NCBI RefSeq assembly: GCF_000828085.3
Contig: NZ_JXCA02000027.1
Location: 62,126-126,125 of the forward strand
Source: Scytonema tolypothrichoides VB-61278
GTDB taxonomy: Bacteria > Cyanobacteriota > Cyanobacteriia > Cyanobacteriales > Nostocaceae
DNA length: 64,000 nt
Direction: 5' to 3'
Part shown: piece after piece, positions 26,248 to 36,269 of the stretch
Position numbering within the stretch: the first letter of the stretch is position 1
How the letters are laid out: every line of letters begins with the position of its first letter
Position numbers and translations under genes: made by a program
The notes under the pieces: generated by a model
Told to the model about the DNA's origin: nothing
The model's database searches: none
Seen by the model: the letters and a program-made list of their open reading frames with translations, nothing else

Positions 26248-27390
26248 CTACATTAACTCTGCTAACAAAGTTTTCACAGTTTTACCAGCTACTGACCAGT
26301 TAAGACGAGACTGATATTCATGAAATGAGGATAATGCTAGTTGTTTGTACCTTGAGTAGTCAACAAATAAATTAGAAATGTAGTCACAATATTCTTTAAT
26401 GCTGGCTTCTCTAGAAAAGGTTTTTCCATTAAAATTATCTTTGATAATTGTTCCTATTCCACCAACATTCGTTGCAAGACAAGGAACACCAAATGAGTTT
26501 GCTTCACAAAACACTACTCCAAAGCACTCTGCTCTAGAAGGGACAATGAGGAAATGTGCAGTAGATAAGAGATCATCAAGCTTCTTTCTACCCTCTAGAG
26601 TAGATTTGCTAATAAAATCAAATACTTTAACATAACTGGGTAGCTGTTGATCAACAATAGGCAGACAGCCTACAACTGACAACTCTGTACTTAAACCTGA
26701 CTGATTTAATTCCCTCGCCACTTCAACAGCAACATCACCACCCTTTCTATACCAATCAACACCTAAGAAGACTAGATTACATTGATTTGAGGGTCTTGAA
26801 TCTATAAGTTTTTTAATATCATCAAGAGTTTGCTCAGATTCAATGTTGGCACCGAAGGGGACAACCTTTACCTTGATTGGATCGATTTGATAGTTATCAA
26901 TGGCTGTTTTAGCAGCCCATTCTGATGAATATATTGCTAATTGACATCGTTCGAGAGCAGATCTTTCTGCTGCGTTGCCGTTTTGAATAGTTTCTTGGCA
27001 CAAATTACTGAATTCAGGATAAAATTCTACCATGCCTGCAAAGGTGGCATCTGTCCAAAAGGCAATTGGTTGACTACAATCAAGATAGGAGATGGGAATG
27101 GTTCCTTCGCTGAATACAATGTCAGAATTGAGGTGAGATAACTTGCTCGCAACCTGCTTTGCATAATGCTTCAAAATGAACGGTTCTCTATCTCGTAAGT
27201 ATCTCTTTTTAGGGAAGACACGGTATGCAAGTTGCTTCCCTTTGAACAATAAAGCATTTTTCTGTTTTAAAGAAGAGATGTAGTCAACCATTATGCCTTG
27301 TTGGCGCAACGTCTGCACCATGTGGTAAACAGTGCCCGACCACGCTTTAATGTTGGTAGCATCATGCCTGGTTACATAAGCTAGTTTCAT
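26248..27390 (-). CDS. glycosyltransferase, GT4 family
   Basis: 380 residues, GT-B fold. Start MKLAYVTRHDATNIKAWSG. C-terminal GT4 donor-site pattern: FLIVPSRAECFGVVFCEANSFG, followed by GVPCLATNVGG. FLGVDWYRKGGDVAVEVARELN marks the nucleotide-sugar domain start. Cytoplasmic or membrane-peripheral enzyme adding a sugar to the lipid-linked repeat unit. Donor and acceptor unknown. It ends 16 bp upstream of the xylanase start, so the two are co-transcribed. Confidence 0.88.
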   Translation of the reverse strand: MKLAYVTRHDATNIKAWSGTVYHMVQTLRQQGIMVDYISSLKQKNALLFKGKQLAYRVFPKKRYLRDREPFILKHYAKQVASKLSHLNSDIVFSEGTIPISYLDCSQPIAFWTDATFAGMVEFYPEFSNLCQETIQNGNAAERSALERCQLAIYSSEWAAKTAIDNYQIDPIKVKVVPFGANIESEQTLDDIKKLIDSRPSNQCNLVFLGVDWYRKGGDVAVEVARELNQSGLSTELSVVGCLPIVDQQLPSYVKVFDFISKSTLEGRKKLDDLLSTAHFLIVPSRAECFGVVFCEANSFGVPCLATNVGGIGTIIKDNFNGKTFSREASIKEYCDYISNLFVDYSRYKQLALSSFHEYQSRLNWSVAGKTVKTLLAELM

Positions 27391-27781
27391 TGCTCTTGTG
27401 TGTTTATAATAAGTGTGCTATCGGATCGTCTTTGACAATGAGACTGCACAGAATAGCAAATCACTTTCGCAGTGATTATGCTTAATTTGTTACTATTTTA
27501 AAGCTTTAACATTCTGTGCAAGCTCAATGTCATTTGATATGAGTTGGTTGATATGTAGAGTAAACTAGTTGAGCGAACTAGTAGTTAAAGCTCCTATCCA
27601 AAAGACTGTTCCTTTTTCATTATCCCGCAGCATAGCTGGAAGAAATCTTCTCAAACTCAGATATTCTAATAGTACATTCCACACATACTAAATAGTTTCC
27701 GGTTTTTGAGCAGACAAAAGTAAACTCAAAGGTGCACAATTTGGATTCTTAATCAATTATCCTTATGACTCTTATGCACAG
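27391..27781. other. 391-bp intergenic inside polysaccharide cluster
   Basis: AT-rich, no gene. A 7-bp-stem hairpin ACTAGTT/AACTAGT lies at 27564-27582. The size of the gap suggests a promoter for the three genes to its left. Confidence 0.4.
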
Positions 27782-28591
27782 TTAGTCTAAGGAATTGGTT
27801 TTAAAAAGTCTCCAGCCAAACCTGCTAGCTAGCCATTGCATCACAAAAAACAGCAAAAACCGTGGATTGTGCTTAAAGTAACGTTTCCATAAACGTTTTG
27901 GCTCCATGAGCAGCCTAAACATCCACTCCATACCCCTTTTCTGCATCCAGCTTGGAGCTTGCTTAACACGACCCGAATGAAAGTCGAAGGCGGCACCGAC
28001 ACCGAGTATAACGGCAGGAATCCGGTTTTTGTGCGCTGCCATCCACCATTCTTGTCTAGGACAACCGATGCCTACAAATAAAATTCGTGCGCCTGAGTCT
28101 ACAATTTGCTGGGTGTAGGCATCATCTTCTTCGCGTGTTAACGGGCGAAAAGGTGGCGAAATCTGACAGGCAATTTGAAGGCCTGGAAAACGCTGATGCA
28201 AAAATTTTACAAATGCAGCTAAGCTTTCTGATGTTCCGCCATAAAGCCCAATTGGTATACCAGCTTGTGCTGCTGCTTCGCATACGTAGAGCGTCAGGGT
28301 AGGACCGTAGACTCGGGAGGCATTTTTGACACCAAGCGCAGTTAAGGCCCAAACTAGGGGCATACCATCGGGTGTTACTAGGGCAGCACTGTTAACTACA
28401 TTCGCAAATGCAGGATCATCGTGAACTTCCATGGTCATATGGACGTTGGCGACACAGATGTAGCAACTTTTTCTTGCTTGAGCCCAGCCCAAAATCCGCT
28501 GTGTTGCGTCTTCATAACTGGTACTGTCCACTCGCATGCGCAGGATATAGCGGTGCTTAAGAGGATTCAGTTGACTAATTGTTAGTTTCAT
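27782..28591 (-). CDS. WecG/TagA/CpsF-family glycosyltransferase (GT26)
   Basis: 269 residues. Family features: VANVHMTMEVHDDPAFANVV, TPDGMPLVWALTALG (donor/acceptor site region with the conserved Asp), RVYGPTLT, GLYGGTSESLAAF, and ILFVGIGCPRQEWWMAAHK. GT26 enzymes act on lipid-linked acceptors (ManNAc or GlcA transferases in enterobacterial antigen and teichoic acid pathways). The C-terminal basic region (KRLWKRYFKHNPRFLLFF) probably binds the membrane. Confidence 0.92.
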   Translation of the reverse strand: MKLTISQLNPLKHRYILRMRVDSTSYEDATQRILGWAQARKSCYICVANVHMTMEVHDDPAFANVVNSAALVTPDGMPLVWALTALGVKNASRVYGPTLTLYVCEAAAQAGIPIGLYGGTSESLAAFVKFLHQRFPGLQIACQISPPFRPLTREEDDAYTQQIVDSGARILFVGIGCPRQEWWMAAHKNRIPAVILGVGAAFDFHSGRVKQAPSWMQKRGMEWMFRLLMEPKRLWKRYFKHNPRFLLFFVMQWLASRFGWRLFKTNSLD

Positions 28592-28640
28592 GTCTTAGTA
28601 TCTCCATGTCAAGACGCATATGACGCATACTGAAGTTGGT

Positions 28641-28683
28641 AAAAAAGTACGGGTTCAGAACAGATGAATCTGCCTGAACCCGT
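28641..28683 (-). terminator. rho-independent terminator
   Basis: On the minus strand a 10-bp stem (ACGGGTTCAG, 28649-28658, with CTGAACCCGT, 28674-28683) is followed by a run of six T (28646-28641). It lies 70-110 bp after the stop of the GT4 gene at 28750 and before the GT26 start, so it divides the cluster into at least two transcripts. Confidence 0.75.
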
Positions 28684-28749
28684 TATAATTGCAACACGCA
28701 TTTTTCACTTTCCAATAAGTTTGATCACGTTTGCAAGGTCATCATTAAC

Positions 28750-29922
28750 TCACGTTTTACAGTTCACAACTCGCTGATAAATATCCATCAACATCTGGTA
28801 ATTTCTTTCTGCCGTGTACTTAGCTTCAAACTCAGATCTAGCTTCTCGCCGCATATGAGTGAGCTTTTCTGGATTCGCTAAAATCCACTCCACCTTGGCT
28901 ATTAAATCATCCGCATCACCAGGACGGAAGTAAAACCCAGTTCTACCAGGATCTACAACCTCTGCTATTGCACCGATATTTGCAGCGAGCACAGGAGTAC
29001 CTTTAGCAAAAGCCTCAATAGCTACAAGACCAAAGGTTTCATACCATTCTGATGGAAAGACTAAAAACATGGCTTCACCCATCAAAGAATGCACTTCTTG
29101 TATCGATCTACGTCCAAGGTATTCCACTTGAGAAAGTTTTTTAACTGCTTCTTTTACTTGATCGGCTAACGGACCATCTCCCACAATCTTCAAAGGAATT
29201 TGTCTGTCAAGTTTTTCCCAAGCTTTTATAAGTGTTTTTATTCCTTTTTCAGGCGACAGGCGACCCACAAACAGCGCATATTTTCCTTTTCCATGACCTT
29301 CACCAGGGTCAGGATAGATAAAATTTGGTTTGACAGCAAGCTTTGATGCAGGCAAGTTTGCTTGAAGAAATTTCTTGCGAGCAAACTCTGTAATGGTGAT
29401 GTATTGGTCTACGTTGTGTTCCCAGGTTTTTAGAAATCGATGTACAAATTGCATCGTTGCAACGACACTAGCCCCTGTTTTACTACCCCGATAACAACCG
29501 TGAAAAATACCAGGCCAAGGAAAAAATTTCCCAAGACAGTCTTCACACACCTTGCCCTCTCGAAAGAAATAGGAATTGAGACAAAATAAACGATAGTTGT
29601 GCAGCGTTTGTACCACTGGTATACCTACCTCCTGACAGGCATAGTGAACGGAAGGCGAAAGCAGTGGAAAAAAGTTATGTATATGCACAACATCAGGTTG
29701 AAACTTGGCAATTTCTGTAAGTACCAACTGTTTTGATGAGAGGGAATAAATGGCGCTGATAGCAGCTTTAACTTTTTCTAAAGGACTCGTAATATTGTCA
29801 TTATCGACTTCCAGTAAAGCTACGGTATGACCATTTGCCTCTAGAAGGGCTTTTTCTGTTTGCATGGTGACATCTTCGCCACCACCAATTTGATAGCGAT
29901 TATGTAAAATTAAGATGCGCAC
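28750..29922 (-). CDS. glycosyltransferase, GT4 family
   Basis: 390 residues. N-terminal MRILILHNRYQIGGGEDVTM with the Gly-rich donor-domain loop; VVHIHNFFPLLSPS; VGRLSPEKGIKTLIKAWEKL; and FVFPSEWYETFGLVAIEAFA with the conserved Glu residues of GT4. A Cys cluster around residues 115-130 (LFCLNSYFFREGKVCEDC) is seen in a subgroup of these enzymes and may bind zinc. 20 bp downstream of the GT2 gene stop. Confidence 0.9.
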   Translation of the reverse strand: MRILILHNRYQIGGGEDVTMQTEKALLEANGHTVALLEVDNDNITSPLEKVKAAISAIYSLSSKQLVLTEIAKFQPDVVHIHNFFPLLSPSVHYACQEVGIPVVQTLHNYRLFCLNSYFFREGKVCEDCLGKFFPWPGIFHGCYRGSKTGASVVATMQFVHRFLKTWEHNVDQYITITEFARKKFLQANLPASKLAVKPNFIYPDPGEGHGKGKYALFVGRLSPEKGIKTLIKAWEKLDRQIPLKIVGDGPLADQVKEAVKKLSQVEYLGRRSIQEVHSLMGEAMFLVFPSEWYETFGLVAIEAFAKGTPVLAANIGAIAEVVDPGRTGFYFRPGDADDLIAKVEWILANPEKLTHMRREARSEFEAKYTAERNYQMLMDIYQRVVNCKT

Positions 29923-29942
29923 AATTGTCTGACTCCTGTATC

Positions 29943-30773
29943 TTAATCAACAGCTTGGTGTTGCCATTGATTAAAGTAATAACCTTTCATTCCTTTCAGA
30001 AGGTAACGCTTTCCACGTGCCATTAATTTCAGCATTTCTCGGAAAGGCGATCGTACAGATGACGGTACTTTTTGCAATAAATGGTCATGACGTAGTAAAG
30101 CAATCTCTTGTTCATTAATTTGTTTCTTCAATGCAACTACAGATTTATTTTCTGTATGCCATCTAAAATCTGCTAGATAAGAATGAACGTGAATGAATTT
30201 GTATCTTTTCAGAGCTAATCTCAGAAAAAATTCGTAATCCATCGCATATTGAAAAGAATCATCTAAAAAGTTTCCTTCATCAAATATCCTCCGTTTAAAG
30301 AATGTAGAAGTACTGGGTATATATAAAACATGAAGATATTTCAGTATGAACTGGTCAAAATCGATTTCTCTTCGCGATTGAAAAACATCTCCCTTTTCAT
30401 TTACCCAACGATAGTCTCCATAAGCAATATCACTTTCAGGATATTCGGCGAAGCAGTTTGCTATCTTGTGGAAACATCCAGGAAGATACTTGTCATCTGC
30501 ATTGAGCCAACCAACTATGTCGCCTGTCGCCATACTAAAGCCTTTGTTAAGAGCGTCACTTTGACCTTTATCTGGCTCAGATTTCCAAATCAAATGGTTG
30601 TCGTATTTTTGAAGAATTTCAAGAGTTTTATCTGTTGAACAATTATCTAGAATAATATGTTCAAAGTTAGGATAATTTTGTTCTATTACGCTTTGGATAG
30701 CAACCTCTATAAAATTACCTTGATTGTAAGATGGGGTGATGATTGAGATTTTTGGATACATTTGATGACTCAT
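29943..30773 (-). CDS. glycosyltransferase, GT2 family
   Basis: 276 residues, GT-A fold. KISIITPSYNQGNFIEVAI at the start; DNCSTDKTLEIL; WLNADDKYLPG with the metal-binding Asp pair (a DxD variant); later AMDYEFFLRL. A second Met (MYPKISI) could be the true start. Adds one sugar to the growing unit; donor unknown. Confidence 0.88.
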   Translation of the reverse strand: MSHQMYPKISIITPSYNQGNFIEVAIQSVIEQNYPNFEHIILDNCSTDKTLEILQKYDNHLIWKSEPDKGQSDALNKGFSMATGDIVGWLNADDKYLPGCFHKIANCFAEYPESDIAYGDYRWVNEKGDVFQSRREIDFDQFILKYLHVLYIPSTSTFFKRRIFDEGNFLDDSFQYAMDYEFFLRLALKRYKFIHVHSYLADFRWHTENKSVVALKKQINEQEIALLRHDHLLQKVPSSVRSPFREMLKLMARGKRYLLKGMKGYYFNQWQHQAVD

Positions 30774-30861
30774 GATAAGTTAGCTTATTTGAAAGTTGAT
30801 GGAAATGATGCTCTTTCTAGGAAAAACTACTAAAAAGCACATTTTTGTTGTAATTTTCATT

Positions 30862-32130
30862 TCAAGATATATTTTGTTTGAGGTTTGCTCTACTTAAAAT
30901 CTCAGTGTACATAGATAAATACCGTTGGGCTTGGATTTGTATAGTGAATTCTTGTTCTGCTTTCTCACGAGCATGATGGCAAAGTTTTTGATATCGCTCT
31001 GTGTTTTCTAAGACCCAAGCAATTCCGTAGCCCAAATCTTCTATTTTGTAAGGTTGAGCTAAATAACCATTTTTCTGGTGCTCAATCATATCAGGCATAC
31101 CACCAATATGAAAAGCAATGCAAGGGGTACCACAAGCAATAGCTTCCATTACAGTGTTCGGCAAGTTATCCTCAATTGAAGGTGCAATGAAAACATCTGC
31201 TGCCGAATAAACTAGAGATAATGAAACATCATCTCTTAATTTCCCTGTGTAATGAGTGCGAAAGCCTAAGTCAATCTGATTAGCAGATTGTGAAGAGCCA
31301 AATATAACTAGTTCTAATCTGTCCTGCCAAACAGATTGACTTAAATTTTGCAGTGCTGCCTGTAACAAACTAAATCCCTTTCTCTTATGCTCTGTTGCAT
31401 TAACTGCTCCGAAAACAATCAATTGCTTATCTTGAGGCAGATTGAGTAACTCTCTTGCTATATGTTTATTGACTGGCTTGTACTTGTTAATATCAAGACC
31501 ATTAGGAATGACTTCGACTCGCGTATTTCGGAAAATAGAACTGGCTTGAGCACATTTAGCAAGCCATGAGCTAGGAGAGACAAGTGTGATATCAGCTTCT
31601 TGCCAAGCTTTAGTTTTACGTTGCCATTGCCAGCGAGATAAATCCCTTTCTTTTTGACTATTAAGTTGGGGACAAGCGCCACAAGAATTCATGTAGCGAT
31701 CGCACTTCTGGCTATAATGACAGCCCCCCGTAAATGCCCACATATCATGAAGAGTCCAGACTATAGGCTTATTTAGTTTTGCGATTGTTTCAACCTCCAA
31801 ATAACCATTACAAATCCAGTGCAGATTCAGGATATCAGGATTGAGTTGTTTAACTTGAGGACGGACTGTATCTGGAAGCCAAGATAAATAATAGTCAGTC
31901 AGTTCTCGTTGGGGATAAAACTTTAGCAGCAGTCTACTTAAAGATGGTCTAAGCTTGGCAATTCCCTTTTCTAACTTAGTGTGTTGAGCAATAACTGTTT
32001 TATCATCACTATTTTTGGCTTGCACTAAAAGTTGGGAACTGATGCCAATACTGTGTAAACCCTGATGAAGTCGATATACAGCCCGACCAGCTCCTCCGCT
32101 ATCGTAAGTACTCATATGTAAAACTTTCAT
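30862..32130 (-). CDS. glycosyltransferase, GT4 family
   Basis: 422 residues. MKVLHMSTYDSGGAGRAVYR at the start; WTLHDMWAFTGGCHY then CGACPQL (a Cys-rich acceptor-domain insert common in colanic-acid-type transferases); FGAVNATEHKRKGF; and FIAPSIEDNLPNTVMEAIAC with the GT4 Glu motif. Recognised as WcaC/WcaL-like only in a broad sense. Confidence 0.9.
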   Translation of the reverse strand: MKVLHMSTYDSGGAGRAVYRLHQGLHSIGISSQLLVQAKNSDDKTVIAQHTKLEKGIAKLRPSLSRLLLKFYPQRELTDYYLSWLPDTVRPQVKQLNPDILNLHWICNGYLEVETIAKLNKPIVWTLHDMWAFTGGCHYSQKCDRYMNSCGACPQLNSQKERDLSRWQWQRKTKAWQEADITLVSPSSWLAKCAQASSIFRNTRVEVIPNGLDINKYKPVNKHIARELLNLPQDKQLIVFGAVNATEHKRKGFSLLQAALQNLSQSVWQDRLELVIFGSSQSANQIDLGFRTHYTGKLRDDVSLSLVYSAADVFIAPSIEDNLPNTVMEAIACGTPCIAFHIGGMPDMIEHQKNGYLAQPYKIEDLGYGIAWVLENTERYQKLCHHAREKAEQEFTIQIQAQRYLSMYTEILSRANLKQNIS

Positions 32131-32252
32131 AGATCAATTTCCTCTTTGCTCTCAAAAATACTTATTTTATATATAAATTCTTATACGCGCTGAAAGCGTC
32201 TCTCTTTTGCATAAGTTTGCTTATGAATTTGAGGAATCAAGCAGAGATTTGT

Positions 32253-33560
32253 CTAACATGAACCTTCTGGAATATTTCTTTGATTACTAAGTAAATCAAT
32301 TTTGTCTCGACTGAGTAAAGCTGTTATTTTAAGCGAGGCAATTAGAATTCCAAGTATAAACAAAATATCCCATCCTACTTCAATATATGCATTAGAAATA
32401 AATGCCCAAATACAATATGCAACAACAGAACAAAAAAATGTTTTCCCAAACAGTGATATATCCTGCTTTGGAAATATTGACAACTGAAAAGATTCTTTCA
32501 AGAGAGTAAGGAGAAATCCTAAATATATCGAAAATCCAACAATTCCCCAGGATACATAAGTCCAAACATATACATTATGTGCGGGAATAACTTCAAATGC
32601 ATTTTCTTCACCTGCACCTCTGACAATATTATTGACAATACAAACATACTCCCAACCACGGGAACCAAAACCAAATATAGGTGAATTTTCATATGTGTAA
32701 TTACTGGTAGGAGTCCATACTCTCTCTACACGAAATCCCCAAGTGCCTTCACCCGAAGACTCCTTGGAAAAAGAGGATTCAGCAAAGCCAACAACATACA
32801 GATTGTATATCAAAATAAAGGTAATAATGAATGGAGCAATTCTCATAAAATTTTTGATAGAAAAACTAACGTGGAAGAGAAATAGAACGATTGGAAATGT
32901 TAAAAACAGAGCAGTTCTTGTTCCATTTATAAATAAAAGAGGAGGAATATATAGTAATAAAAAAGCCTTGAATAGCAGTCTTTTCAGACCTGATTTTTGT
33001 CTGATATAGAATAAGGCAAGGGGAAATAAAGTCATTAAGCCATTAGCATCTTCGTTAGCAGAAGCAAACAGACCGTGAATATCTTTTTCCTGAGTACCAT
33101 AAGAGGCAATGATACCTGATAAACTCTCAGATGAACGCTGAATGAGTATTGGATACTGAACAATAGTCGCTAAAAATACAAAGAGTAATGTAAACAGCAA
33201 AATATCTCTAACTTGACGGGTTGTTTGACTGTTTAAGCTCAGTAGCGCACATAGATACAGCAGAGACCAGGAAATATACTTTGCACAACCAGAAAGATGA
33301 ATCGGTACAGCCCCTGGAGGAATTGCTACGATTTGAAACAAGAAAAGTATCGGAAGTAGTAGCAATGGCCAGCCCATACTAATTGCAAATCTTAATCTCT
33401 TCTCATCAACTTTCCTTAATTGCTCAATCAAGACAAGGACTAAAAGCGGAATAAAAGCTAGTCTGAGCGCTCCAATAACACCTAAGTTAAGTTGAGGAAG
33501 CGATAAGATAAGATCAGCCACTAATAAAAATATAGGAATGTAAAAGATTTTTATTTTCAT
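32253..33560 (-). CDS. O-antigen ligase/Wzy-type polymerase
   Basis: 435 residues with about ten membrane segments starting at FYIPIFLLVADLIL. The long loop contains the Wzy_C/WaaL-type segment FGFGSRGWEYVC and PAHNVYVWTYVSWG with the conserved His, followed by further helices. Such proteins polymerise lipid-linked repeat units in the periplasm (Wzy) or ligate glycan; in a cluster with a Wzc-like kinase, polymerase is more likely. The two roles cannot be separated from sequence. Confidence 0.85.
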   Translation of the reverse strand: MKIKIFYIPIFLLVADLILSLPQLNLGVIGALRLAFIPLLVLVLIEQLRKVDEKRLRFAISMGWPLLLLPILFLFQIVAIPPGAVPIHLSGCAKYISWSLLYLCALLSLNSQTTRQVRDILLFTLLFVFLATIVQYPILIQRSSESLSGIIASYGTQEKDIHGLFASANEDANGLMTLFPLALFYIRQKSGLKRLLFKAFLLLYIPPLLFINGTRTALFLTFPIVLFLFHVSFSIKNFMRIAPFIITFILIYNLYVVGFAESSFSKESSGEGTWGFRVERVWTPTSNYTYENSPIFGFGSRGWEYVCIVNNIVRGAGEENAFEVIPAHNVYVWTYVSWGIVGFSIYLGFLLTLLKESFQLSIFPKQDISLFGKTFFCSVVAYCIWAFISNAYIEVGWDILFILGILIASLKITALLSRDKIDLLSNQRNIPEGSC

Positions 33561-33793
33561 TTTTTCTTTGGCTCAAGCTTTGTCAGATCGCTTGCGAGAA
33601 TTCAAATCATTATCAATGAAAGTGGCTCTAAAAGGTTATGTGCAATGACATTAGGATGCTCACAATCTCAGTCAATCTTAATCGTTTTTTTTCGTATTTT
33701 TATCCACATGTCACATTTCCTTTTTCCATCAATTGATGAAAACCTGACAATTTCCTAATTACGAAAATTTGGCTCATACTTGGATTCCACACT

Positions 33794-34705
33794 TTACTTG
33801 GGTATGAGCTTTTTAATTCTCTGTTTAATAAGTTGAAACGCTGTTTGCTTAAACAACGTTTTTTGTGTGAAATTATCTGCTTTTAGATTGCGAACTATAA
33901 AGGGTGGATGCTTGAGAGGAAATTCCATGACCTCTGTAGGCATATTGATGTAAGGGCTTACTTTTTTAGAAGTGAAATGAGTTGATTCTAAACCAAAGCC
34001 AATATTAGAAATTAAATTTGCCTTCGGGATAATACCTAGAGCACTTTGTATCCAACACGCAAATGTCCACTGATAATCCCAAATTTGATCTGAAGGGTTT
34101 TCAAAAACAGACTGAAAAAGATTACTCCAATACCTTACTGCCTTATAGTCTTCTAAAATATCGTTCAGACAACCTTCCGCTTGAATCTGTGGCCAAAGCT
34201 TCATATAAAGATCAAAGTGCTGCCAAGCCCGTCTCCAGCTTGCCCAACCCCAGCAGTGGTTGTATATAGAAAAGTAGTAACTATAATTTGTTCGTCTATG
34301 ACCCAACTGATAATTTGACCCAGAAATTGACGCAACTCGGGAATCGTATCTATATTTCTCAAGTAATTCTTCACAAAAGGGGAAAAATGTAGGATGAGGT
34401 ACGCAATCGTCCTCTAAAATAATTGCCTCCTCAACATTGCTGAAAACCCAATCAATACCGGTGGCGACACGTTTTGCACAGCCTAAGTTGGTATCAGAGT
34501 AATTTTTGATAACTTCGCAATTCCAATCAACTCGCTCTATAATTGCACGAGTAGCTTCGCACTTTTCTGCCTCACCAGGATGTTCAACACGGGATCCGTC
34601 TGCGATCACAAAAAGTTTTGGTGGTTTAGCTTGACGAATTGCTTCAAATACTTTTTCAGTTGTATGAGGTCTTTTGAAGATGATCAATGCTATGGGAGTT
34701 TGCAT
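33794..34705 (-). CDS. GT-A-type glycosyltransferase (hemolysin-associated/GT2-like)
   Basis: 303 residues. Start MQTPIALIIFKRPHTTEKVF; LFVIADGSR; then AIILEDDCVPHPTFFPFCEE with the metal-binding acidic motif; and HCWGWASWRRAWQHFD, a signature of a GT2-like family seen in capsule clusters. Donor unknown. Preceded by a 323-bp gap with nothing identifiable. Confidence 0.82.
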   Translation of the reverse strand: MQTPIALIIFKRPHTTEKVFEAIRQAKPPKLFVIADGSRVEHPGEAEKCEATRAIIERVDWNCEVIKNYSDTNLGCAKRVATGIDWVFSNVEEAIILEDDCVPHPTFFPFCEELLEKYRYDSRVASISGSNYQLGHRRTNYSYYFSIYNHCWGWASWRRAWQHFDLYMKLWPQIQAEGCLNDILEDYKAVRYWSNLFQSVFENPSDQIWDYQWTFACWIQSALGIIPKANLISNIGFGLESTHFTSKKVSPYINMPTEVMEFPLKHPPFIVRNLKADNFTQKTLFKQTAFQLIKQRIKKLIPK

Positions 34706-35028
34706 ATAGATTCTTTTGTTTTGTTTAAATCGTCACATTATATATTGATTGAGAGAAACGAAAATTAATCTGACGATGAATTTTTCATTGTGGTTCTTTC
34801 ATCTCAAATGTATAGAAAAGTTAATTCTTAGACAAAGATTTATTTGAAAATTATTAATTTACGAACTGAACTTGATTAGCTTTTAGAAACATAGCTATCA
34901 CTTGATAACCGAGGTCTAGTAAACTTTGAGTAAATCTTTTTAAAGAGGTTTGATGATAACCATTTACGGACAGAAATCAATTGTCAATACAATAATAGCA
35001 ATTTTCTTCACAATCACCTCTATGCTAA
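34706..35028. other. 323-bp intergenic
   Basis: AT-rich spacer between two glycosyltransferase genes on the same strand. No gene, hairpin or repeat that I can define; may hold a promoter for the gene at 33794. Confidence 0.4.
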
Positions 35029-36255
35029 TTACCAATTAGTTATATAAGATAGAAAAGGCTGAACTTTTTTGGCAAAATCAAATTCCTCTGCAAAACATTT
35101 TTTGGCATTTTCGGAATAAAAACTGTAATTACTTAATATCAGTTCGATAGCTGATTGAATTTCTACATGGTCAGAAGGATTTTGGATAACAATGCCAATT
35201 TTGTATTTTTCAACAATAGTAGATAGAGATTCTAAATTATTGACTAATACAGGTTTTCCATGTTTTAAATAAAAAGATAACTTTCCTGACGCCTTAGCAA
35301 TTTGAGCAAAATTATGATTAACATTTCTATAAAATGCCAATCCAATAGTTGCAGATGCAAAGATTTCATCTATTCTTTCAAAAGGCAGAGGTTCTAACGA
35401 TAAAAAAAGGTTATGTGAATTGCTCTCTATCAATGACTTTATATAGGTATCTTGTACATCTCTTTTCTCTTTTTCGTGGAAAATTAACGCACTTTTATTG
35501 TTGATAAAGCTAAAGGCATAAGCTAATTCTTTAGAAAATACTTCATCACATATCATCCCTGCTTGAATGATAATGTATGGGAATTCTTTTTCACTCAAAT
35601 TAAATATGTTTCTCCAGTAATTGCTGTTAGTTAATTTGTCATGTTTATCATCAAAAGACACAGTAGAATTCGGCAAGTAAAATACTTTTTTATGATCATA
35701 ATTATTAAATTCACCAAGACTTTTAAATCTGTCCTCGTCTTGAATCAGAATACACTCAGCTTTCCGATATGCCAAGCATTCCAACCACTTGATAATTCTA
35801 GCTAGCTTTCCAAAGTACTTTGGAGGATAAATCTCCAAAGAAAGATATGCAAATTGTCGCTTGAAGAAATAGAAATTTAGCAATGATGCAATTGAACCAT
35901 TTGCATCAACACCAATAACAATACTGTTCATGGGTAATATCAAATGATAGTTTTTTAATGTGTATAACGCAGACTGTGATATAAATAAAAGTAACTCTAT
36001 TACTCTTACTAACATGCCTAATTTAAGCATGCCAAGAACTGTGTAAATTATATTGATTGCAGGTATGTTATATCCCTTTGGAAAATAAGCAGCGACTATC
36101 CGATCATTGGGTATTTTGAACGTTGGTAAATCATGCTTGGTAGAATAAATAAATACACAGTATCCTTGCTCACTAAGAGATTTGACTAAGCTAATGATGG
36201 TTGGAGCAATGCTTATATGTCCTTCGTAAAAAAAAATACAGCACGACCTCTTCAT
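35029..36255 (-). CDS. glycosyltransferase-like protein (GT-B fold)
   Basis: 408 residues, lower GC and more Lys/Asn-rich than its neighbours. MKRSCCIFFYEGHISIAPTI at the start; LEIYPPKYFG; YLPNSTVSF at the linker between domains; FASATIGLAFYRN in the C-terminal domain; and a final catalytic-domain helix. It is consistent with GT4-like enzymes but diverged, so the call is by fold pattern and context. AAAGGAA Shine-Dalgarno upstream. 14 bp after the methyltransferase stop. Confidence 0.7.
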   Translation of the reverse strand: MKRSCCIFFYEGHISIAPTIISLVKSLSEQGYCVFIYSTKHDLPTFKIPNDRIVAAYFPKGYNIPAINIIYTVLGMLKLGMLVRVIELLLFISQSALYTLKNYHLILPMNSIVIGVDANGSIASLLNFYFFKRQFAYLSLEIYPPKYFGKLARIIKWLECLAYRKAECILIQDEDRFKSLGEFNNYDHKKVFYLPNSTVSFDDKHDKLTNSNYWRNIFNLSEKEFPYIIIQAGMICDEVFSKELAYAFSFINNKSALIFHEKEKRDVQDTYIKSLIESNSHNLFLSLEPLPFERIDEIFASATIGLAFYRNVNHNFAQIAKASGKLSFYLKHGKPVLVNNLESLSTIVEKYKIGIVIQNPSDHVEIQSAIELILSNYSFYSENAKKCFAEEFDFAKKVQPFLSYITNW

Positions 36256-36269
36256 GGTTTAGGTTCCTT

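Noticed and set aside
28087-28352. Frames on both strands within the GT26 gene
   Set aside because: Shadows of a well-supported glycosyltransferase gene.
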